This document shows positions 58,842-64,000 of a stretch of 64,000 nt of DNA, piece after piece (position 1 is the first letter of the stretch; every line of letters starts with the position of its first letter). A program made the position numbers and the translations under genes. The DNA is from Bradyrhizobium sp. CCBAU 051011 (lineage in GTDB: Bacteria; Pseudomonadota; Alphaproteobacteria; Rhizobiales; Xanthobacteraceae). Location of the stretch: contig NZ_CP022222.1 in NCBI RefSeq assembly GCF_009930815.1, forward strand, positions 3,700,501 to 3,764,500. The letters run 5' to 3'. The notes under the pieces are model-generated. The model ran no database searches. It saw nothing but the letters and a program-made list of their open reading frames with translations, and was not told where the DNA came from.

Positions 58842-60440
58842 CTAGCCGTAGTAATCGCGCCATGACATCCGCACCATGCCCGGAGGCGTCTCGTCGCCGT
58901 CGCGCGCGACCGTCACCGGTGGATCATCCTCGATGAAGGCGCTGGCGCGGTTCTCCCAGTCGAACACGAAGGCGTTTTGGTAGTAGGTCGCGATTTCCTT
59001 GTTGAAGATGATCAGTCCGGCGTCCCGGTTGCGCAGCACGCCGTCGCCGGACCAGTTCGCGCTGCTGACCAGCACAATTTCACCGTCCACGATAATTCCC
59101 TTGTTGTGGATGCTGCTCTGGCTGCGGAATACCGTCTCCTTGAAGCCGGATTCCACGAGCTTTCTGATCTTGTCGCCGGCGCCGTTGCTGCCGACGATAA
59201 TTCTCATGTCGAAGTTCGGGCGGTTGCTGAGCTCGGCGAGCTTCGCGAGCATGTCGGTAAATTTCTTGTCGATCTTCTTGTCGCTGAAGGTGATGTAGGA
59301 GAACTGCAGGAAGATCGATCGTTTGGCGCTCCCGATCAGCTCCATGATCCGGGCGATGTAGTTGTCCGGCGTCAGGACCGGCGCAACCTCGAACTCGCCG
59401 GGCCTGGTCGGCAGGATTTCGGGGGCGATCGGCGTCGGCGTATCGGCGACATCGTCGGCGTCGAACAATGCCTCGACCGGCACAAAGACATCAGGCAATC
59501 GGGCAGCGGCCTGCGCATCCAGCAGAACGCCGTCCTCGCCGTTCTCCGCTTCGGCCTCCGAACCATCGCGGTCGTGCTTGATGTAGCGCTCGAAGAGCTT
59601 GGCCAGTTTTTCGTCCTCGACGATGACATGCCATTCCCGGTTGCCCTTGCTGTACATTCCTTTCGCCTGGGCAGGGATTCCGATCGGGTCGATGTTCGGC
59701 TGGCTGCGCAAGCTCCAGTTTCCGCTGGACAGCCAGAATGCGCTGGAGTCCCGGACCGCGACCTTCTCGTGATAGGCGCTGGCGAAGCGGCGCGAGGCGC
59801 CGCACCGCACGATAAAGCCGTCGAGGTTGTCTTTCAGGGACCTCCTGAGCTTGGTGCGGATCTTGGTCTCCGGCTCGGTCATGCCGTCGTCCCAGGTCAG
59901 CACGACCTGGAGATCCTTGTCGCGCACCGTCTCGATGAAGCTCTTCGCGATATAGTCGGCGTTGAAGTCGTACATCGCGACGGAAAGCGTCTTTTTCGTC
60001 GCCTCGAGGAACGGCTGCAGCACCGGCCAACCGGCGTCAGGACCGATGTGGCAGACGATCGGTTTCTTGATCTTGAACTTTGCGTTGATCGGGTTTCCGG
60101 TGATCGGCTTGTAGGTGAGGCCGGAAGCCGAAGCCGCGATGCTGTCGGCGATGGGCTGATCGCTCATCAACGTCATGACCTGCCGCAGCGGGTCGGCTTG
60201 CATCACGCTGACGCGATAGGATCCGAGCTGCCGCGGCATGCGCTCTTCCGGCAGCACGCTGGTCGGCGGCTTTTTGTGGGCCACGTAGACGATGACCGCC
60301 GGCTCCTTGTGCACGGTGCCATCGATGATCGGAAAGCCGGGCTCCGCGGAAACAAATCCCTCGACCGCGGCCAATTGCGCCACGTTGGCGTCGATTACGG
60401 CCTGCACCTTGTCCTTGGTCTGTTGATCGAGGAAGCGCAT
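58842..60440 (-). CDS. two-HKD phospholipase D-like protein with extra N-terminal domain
   Basis: The 532-residue protein has two HKD motifs, His224-Lys226-Asp231 (AYHEKVAVRDSS) and His445-Lys447-Asp452 (SIHNKGIIVDGE), each followed by SSxNWS. So it could be a phosphodiesterase or nuclease of the PLD superfamily. The N-terminal 100 residues (AVIVYVAHKKPPTSVLPEER, then MPRQLGSYRVSVM) resemble the small domain found before trypsin-like effectors in some bacterial conflict systems. No signal peptide or membrane helix is visible. It is the first gene of the four-gene set, 119 bases upstream of the astacin gene. Confidence 0.88.
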   Translation of the reverse strand: MRFLDQQTKDKVQAVIDANVAQLAAVEGFVSAEPGFPIIDGTVHKEPAVIVYVAHKKPPTSVLPEERMPRQLGSYRVSVMQADPLRQVMTLMSDQPIADSIAASASGLTYKPITGNPINAKFKIKKPIVCHIGPDAGWPVLQPFLEATKKTLSVAMYDFNADYIAKSFIETVRDKDLQVVLTWDDGMTEPETKIRTKLRRSLKDNLDGFIVRCGASRRFASAYHEKVAVRDSSAFWLSSGNWSLRSQPNIDPIGIPAQAKGMYSKGNREWHVIVEDEKLAKLFERYIKHDRDGSEAEAENGEDGVLLDAQAAARLPDVFVPVEALFDADDVADTPTPIAPEILPTRPGEFEVAPVLTPDNYIARIMELIGSAKRSIFLQFSYITFSDKKIDKKFTDMLAKLAELSNRPNFDMRIIVGSNGAGDKIRKLVESGFKETVFRSQSSIHNKGIIVDGEIVLVSSANWSGDGVLRNRDAGLIIFNKEIATYYQNAFVFDWENRASAFIEDDPPVTVARDGDETPPGMVRMSWRDYYG

Positions 60441-60810
60441 CGTTCCGGTTCCCCCGCTTCAAATGAATTAGTCGCAATGGCAGTCGTGGCTTCTGTTTTC
60501 AAAAGGTGCGTACGGCAGTTGGGCGATCGGTTGCGCTGCGTGCCGCTGCCGCAGGCGGTAGCGACAAACTGCTGTATCGCCAGAGAAAAATTCGGTGGCC
60601 TGCAATCACTGTCAGCACGGAGATATACTCCGAGGTGCGATGCCTTCGGTTTCTACTTTGCCGGACCAGTGCGTACCTGTCAGTGAAGCACTTCACAAAC
60701 CAGTTCAGAGGTTGCGAAGAAGGAGGACGAGCGCATCGTGTTCGATGCGTTTCCTGCGAGGGCATCGTGTGCAGATGATCGTCCCGTCCAGGTGCCGCGC
60801 CCGGTATCCG
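60441..60810. other. spacer upstream of the effector-like cluster
   Basis: The 370 bases between the PLD-like gene start and the end of the dioxygenase gene hold no recognised gene. The promoter of the four-gene cluster must be in the left part. The short plus-strand frames have no ribosome site and are antisense or chance. Confidence 0.5.
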
Positions 60811-61662
60811 TCAATGCGTCCGCAGCAAGCGCCTGGGATGAACGCCGTCGACATAGCCCATGAACGGCGGATGGATCGAGTAGCCGATTAGTTCGCGTGC
60901 GCGCTCCGGCAATTGGCTGGCGAGATCGGCGGGGACGGCGAGTGCCATGTTCTCCAGTTGTCGCACCCAGCCGACGCAATATTGCGGCGTGATGATCAGC
61001 CGCGGCCGATCCGACCGGTTGGCGCCGCCGCGGTGCCATAACGTTCCCTTGGTGATCGCCAGCGATCCGGACGGCATGGTCAGCTTGATGGCGTCCGTTC
61101 GATTGCCTTCATCGTGCTCGGCTTCGTTGGTGAAGTGCGAAGGTTTCACCGCGCCCTCGATGTATTGTCCGTCCCAGAGATGACTTCCCGGAATGATTTC
61201 GGTGGCGCCGTTCTGCTCGGTCGTATCGTCGATCGCCCAGAACGTAGAGATGCCGAGCGCCGGACGGGGCCGCGGTATCTTGACGCTACTATCGTCGAAG
61301 TGCCACGGCTGAACCGTCTCGCCGGGATGAAGATTGATCGCGAGCATGGCCGTCAGCAGGCAGCTGTCGCCGAGCTCGGCTTCGGCAAAGGCCAGGGCGA
61401 GCGGATGGATCGCGAGCTCGGCAAACACCGGCGACTTTGCCAGCAAGGCATACACGCGGTTGGTTTTGGTGCCTTCGAAATCGTTGCGGCCGAGCAGATC
61501 GCGCGCCAGATGCGGCGCCAGCGCCGCGCGGATTTCTGCGACGCGGTCGGGCGCAAGTACGCGTTCGAAGATCAGGTAGCCATTGCGGTCGAACTCTTCC
61601 TTCAATGAGGCGAATGAGCGTCCCTTGAGCCAGGGCGAAATCTGCTCCGCTGTCGCTGCCAT
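60811..61662 (-). CDS. phytanoyl-CoA dioxygenase-family (PhyH) oxygenase
   Basis: The 283-residue Fe(II)/2-oxoglutarate enzyme has the HxD pair His121/Asp123 in PWHFDDSS and the distal His210 in TLWHRGGANRSDRPRL, whose Arg probably binds 2-oxoglutarate. The N-terminal part DRNGYLIFERVLAPDRVAEI is typical of PhyH. It hydroxylates a small organic substrate that cannot be named. The ATG has GGGAGAGC upstream. It is followed at 106 bases upstream in sequence by the ATC-hydrolase-like gene on the same strand. Confidence 0.9.
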   Translation of the reverse strand: MAATAEQISPWLKGRSFASLKEEFDRNGYLIFERVLAPDRVAEIRAALAPHLARDLLGRNDFEGTKTNRVYALLAKSPVFAELAIHPLALAFAEAELGDSCLLTAMLAINLHPGETVQPWHFDDSSVKIPRPRPALGISTFWAIDDTTEQNGATEIIPGSHLWDGQYIEGAVKPSHFTNEAEHDEGNRTDAIKLTMPSGSLAITKGTLWHRGGANRSDRPRLIITPQYCVGWVRQLENMALAVPADLASQLPERARELIGYSIHPPFMGYVDGVHPRRLLRTH

Positions 61663-61768
61663 CGGCGCTCTCCCTTGCTGGCGCGGTCAAGCCGGGCTTG
61701 TTGGGATGCATCATACGCCACTATCGATGGCTTTCACGAGATTTCTGCGAGGCCACTGGGCGCGGAAA

Positions 61769-62269
61769 TCATTCCCGCGGCGCGAAGGCGTAGCGGAACG
61801 TGCAGCTTGGCGCACCCTGCATCAGGGTCTGGTCGCGGCTTAGGCTGACCTCGCTGCCGCCGGCGGCAACGATATCGAAATCCGTGGCGCAGACCAGCAG
61901 CGCGCCGAGCTCCGGCTCGCCGAGCGCACGAAAGAATTCCGCAAAGCGGCAATGCGTGACGTCGAATTCCAACGCCTCCTTGTCTTGCCGGCGCATTTCC
62001 ACCGTCACTTCGCGCTCGCTGACGTCGGCAAGCGCGGTGTGCATCGCCGCCCATTTGCGGCGCGCGCTGCCCTCGACGCTCGCGCCGACGTCGGCGAACA
62101 ATTGCTTCGACCAGTCACGCAAGGCCTGTTTGACGATCGCGTCGGCTTTTTCCCCTCCCAGTTCAGCGCGCAACGCTCGCAACACGGGCAAAAGGACCTG
62201 GGCCTGGATCCGCGTCTTGTCGAGCAGCGATAGACGGGGATCGACCATGTAGCCGTCGAGGACATTCAT
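61769..62269 (-). CDS. L-2-amino-thiazoline-4-carboxylate hydrolase-family protein
   Basis: The 166-residue protein has the family stretch EALEFDVTHCRFAEFFRALG with the conserved Cys, and LLVCATDFDIVAAGGSEVSL. Family members open thiazoline rings in bacterial cysteine synthesis pathways, though many have other roles. No partner racemase is seen. ATG 62269 has GGAAGGAACC upstream. It may share an operon with the dioxygenase. Confidence 0.82.
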   Translation of the reverse strand: MNVLDGYMVDPRLSLLDKTRIQAQVLLPVLRALRAELGGEKADAIVKQALRDWSKQLFADVGASVEGSARRKWAAMHTALADVSEREVTVEMRRQDKEALEFDVTHCRFAEFFRALGEPELGALLVCATDFDIVAAGGSEVSLSRDQTLMQGAPSCTFRYAFAPRE

Positions 62270-62308
62270 CGCCGGTTCCTTCCATGTCGCGACGCACGGG
62301 CCTCTTCA

Positions 62309-62450
62309 ACCTCGCCCCGCTTGCGGGGAGAGGTCGGATTGCGGAGCAATCCGGGTGAGGGGGTACAGGTCTCACGTCGCTCAGAACCCGCGGAAGTAGC
62401 CCCTCACCCCGACCCTCTCCCCGCAAGAGCGGGGAGAGGGAGTGGAGAGA
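62309..62450. repeat. CTCTCCCCGC palindromic intergenic repeat
   Basis: CTCGCCCCGCTTGCGGGGAG near the left end and CCCTCTCCCCGCAAGAGCGG then GGAGAGGG at the right end are mutually complementary, with GGTGAGGGGG and CCCCTCACCCC as inner arms. The long imperfect hairpin is an element recalled as very common in alphaproteobacteria. Another copy of one arm is at 63066. Confidence 0.88.
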
Positions 62451-62461
62451 GCTTGCGGAAA

Positions 62462-62845
62462 TCACTCCCGCAGCTCGGTCATAAAAACCTTTTGCGCGAT
62501 CTGCCAGCGGTCATCGATCTTCAGCAGCGACAGTTGATCGGTAAAGAAGCGCGGCGGGATGGCGCATTTGAGCTTGACGTAGGCCATCGTCGGACCGACG
62601 AGATCGATCGACAGTATCTCGTCGTGGCGCGCCAGGCCACGCTGCTTTGGCGACGGTCTGTTCCGCACGTTGCCGAGCCAGGTGTCGCGCGGCGTGATCG
62701 TCACTTCGCCGCCGTCGGTGACGCTGGTCAGTGCGCTGGTTGGATGAAAGGCGCTGGCAATCTTGTCGGCGTCGCCCTCGTGGAGACCGTCGAGATAGGA
62801 GTGGATCACGCCTTCGATATTTCTGACATCGTCTGTGCCGGTCAT
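62462..62845 (-). CDS. NTF2-like (SnoaL/lumazine-binding type) protein
   Basis: The 127-residue protein reads MTGTDDVRNIEGVIHSYLDG, then LHEGDADKIASAFHPTSALT and ends LLKIDDRWQIAQKVFMTELR, the NTF2-like fold of the putative lumazine-binding group. ATG 62845 is used; the longer frame to 63031 runs through repeat-flanked spacer. It is soluble; the function is unknown. Confidence 0.85.
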   Translation of the reverse strand: MTGTDDVRNIEGVIHSYLDGLHEGDADKIASAFHPTSALTSVTDGGEVTITPRDTWLGNVRNRPSPKQRGLARHDEILSIDLVGPTMAYVKLKCAIPPRFFTDQLSLLKIDDRWQIAQKVFMTELRE

Positions 62846-63065
62846 GAGGTCCGCTTTCTCCGTTTTTTTGATGAGCGTCCCGGCGACGACAAACGAAATC
62901 AATTGAGCGGTCAACGTAGAAAATCTAATGCATGATAGTCTGCTAGTCTCATGACATTCTTCGAGCCGGGGATCAGTCATCGGCTGGTATTGCAAACGCC
63001 CATTGCTGAGGGGATGACGGAGCGCCAGCAACGCGAACTCGTTTCGGCCTGCGCCGTGCCGTCGT

Positions 63066-63110
63066 CTCCCTCTCCCCGTTCTTCACGGGGAGAGGGCAGG
63101 GGTGAGGGGC
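63066..63110. repeat. CTCTCCCCG repeat, short copy
   Basis: CTCCCTCTCCCCGTTCTTCA then CGGGGAGAGGGCAGGGGTGA and GGGG is a single hairpin arm of the family at 62309-62450. It fills the spacer 62846-63160, where no other feature was recognised. Confidence 0.85.
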
Positions 63111-63160
63111 TGTCTCCACGGGCTCGATGATGCAGCGGAGCGACCGTCATTCCGTGCGCG

Positions 63161-64000
63161 CTATCCAGCCGCGGCGTTGACCGCGATCGGCGGGGCGTCG
63201 CCACTCTCTTCCAGCTTTCGCGGCAACCCGGCGAAACCGCGCAGGGCTTCGGCCATCTTCGCGCGACCGCTGACGCCGGTGATCACCACGTCCACCATCA
63301 TTAGCGACGAGTGGATGTGACCACGCGCCTGCAGCTGCTCGACCGGCACGCCTGCGGCAGCCAGCGCCTCGGCATATTCGATGCCTTCGTCGCGCAGCGG
63401 ATCGAACTCGCAGGTTGCGACGAACGCCGGCGGCAGGTTCGCCAGATTGCCGCGCAGCGGCGATGCGCGCGGATCGGTGCGGTCGGCGGGCGAACAATAG
63501 ATGTCCCAGAACCAGAACATCAGCGCGCGCGTCAGGAAATAGCCGACCGCGTTCTCGTTGTAGGAGGGGCGGTCATACCTGCAATCGGTGACCGGGCACA
63601 CCAGGAGCTGGCCCGCGATCTCTGGGCCGCCGCGATCACGCGCGAGCTGGCAGGTGACGGCCGCGATGTTGGCGCCGGCGCTCCAGCCTGCGACCAGCAC
63701 CGGTCCTGGCCTGCCGCCGAGTTCGGCCGCGTGCTCGGCGATCCAGCGCGTTGCCGCATAGCCGTCCTCGGCCGCGGCCGGGAAGCGATGCTCGGGCGCA
63801 TGGCGATAGCCGACGCTGACGACGATCATGCCGCTGCGGCGGCAGATGTCGCGGCAGAACGGATCGTCGGATTGCTCGTCGCCCAGCACCCAGCCGCCGC
63901 CATGGAAATAGACCACGATCGGATGCGGCCCCGGCGTTGCCGGCCGATACAGGCGATACTGCAGCAGGCCATCGGCGCCGTGCACGACGCCATCGCCGAC
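63161..64000 (-). CDS. alpha/beta hydrolase, hormone-sensitive lipase type, 5' end missing
   Basis: The frame stays open to the right edge, so the first residues are outside. The visible 279 codons show the oxyanion-hole HGGG ([18 protein letters not shown]), [20 protein letters not shown], the nucleophile Ser in [12 protein letters not shown], the acidic residue in [10 protein letters not shown] and the His in ARGHIHSSL, a complete catalytic triad. HSL-type enzymes hydrolyse short-chain esters. The substrate is unknown. The GTG at 63985 could be an internal start, but upstream codons read as coding. Confidence 0.88.
   Translation of the reverse strand, partial: VGDGVVHGADGLLQYRLYRPATPGPHPIVVYFHGGGWVLGDEQSDDPFCRDICRRSGMIVVSVGYRHAPEHRFPAAAEDGYAATRWIAEHAAELGGRPGPVLVAGWSAGANIAAVTCQLARDRGGPEIAGQLLVCPVTDCRYDRPSYNENAVGYFLTRALMFWFWDIYCSPADRTDPRASPLRGNLANLPPAFVATCEFDPLRDEGIEYAEALAAAGVPVEQLQARGHIHSSLMMVDVVITGVSGRAKMAEALRGFAGLPRKLEESGDAPPIAVNAAAG

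Noticed and set aside
58977..60686. 569-residue plus-strand frame opposite the PLD-like gene
   Set aside because: The reverse strand has two HKD motifs and a ribosome site; this frame is the GC-bias shadow.
1..64000. CRISPR array
   Set aside because: No regularly spaced direct repeats with unique spacers were found; the repeats are dispersed and palindromic.
1..64000. tRNA, rRNA, integrase or transposase genes
   Set aside because: No cloverleaf with a CCA-type 3' end, rRNA core sequence, or DDE/Tyr recombinase motif was recognised by reading.

Overview
The window looks like a chromosomal segment of a Bradyrhizobium-type alphaproteobacterium (Nitrobacteraceae). The reasons are high GC content with strong third-position bias, a CtrA regulator divergent from the flagellar ATPase gene fliI, many small genus-typical exported or membrane proteins, DUF1127, DUF1236, DUF6894 and DUF1488-like proteins, and dispersed palindromic intergenic repeats of the kind common in that group. 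No rRNA, tRNA, CRISPR array, transposase or phage gene was seen. The assignment rests on recognition of families and was not tested by a search.

Layout. 1-973: end of cheB and all of cheR. 1011-2994: a minus-strand operon of DUF350, a Ser-rich DUF1190-like protein and a glutathionylspermidine-synthase-like ligase, preceded by a decayed copy of the ctrA 3' end (about 3020-3250). 3356-6349: a DUF937 membrane protein, a cytochrome P460-cupredoxin fusion, and ctrA. 6718-8568: fliI-fliJ. 8745-10431: an ECF sigma factor, its RskA-type anti-sigma factor and a small membrane protein. 11127-13262: flhA, with a CtrA-like box and a perfect hairpin upstream. 13400-23960: a gene-poor stretch of tiny genes, decayed gene copies and repeats. 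23965-31630: an acetyltransferase, an AI-2E-family permease, a small copper-handling set (CusF-like, cupredoxin, His-rich), an MFS carrier, a cupin and a LysR regulator. 32200-35492: a winged-helix/TolB/TPR regulator and a hybrid histidine kinase whose membrane domain resembles that of plant ethylene receptors.

36427-50583 is an amino-compound uptake and catabolism region. It has two XRE-cupin regulators, a beta-keto acid cleavage enzyme, an omega-aminotransferase, D-amino acid dehydrogenase, a BisC-like molybdoenzyme, a polar amino acid ABC transporter (binding protein, permease and ATPase in overlapping order), a PuuB-like oxidase and gamma-glutamyltransferase. A Crp/Fnr regulator, a ChaC-like cyclotransferase and a Baeyer-Villiger-type monooxygenase follow.

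55595-60440 is the most unusual locus: four minus-strand genes encode, in transcription order, a two-HKD phospholipase D-like protein, an astacin-type metalloprotease, a caspase-fold protease and a protein of unknown function. Three of them are tightly packed, none has an obvious signal peptide, and the astacin has Cys where the family propeptide normally has the Asp zinc switch. It could be a proteolytic and nucleolytic effector system. A PhyH dioxygenase, an ATC-hydrolase-family protein, an NTF2-like protein and a truncated HSL-type esterase close the window.
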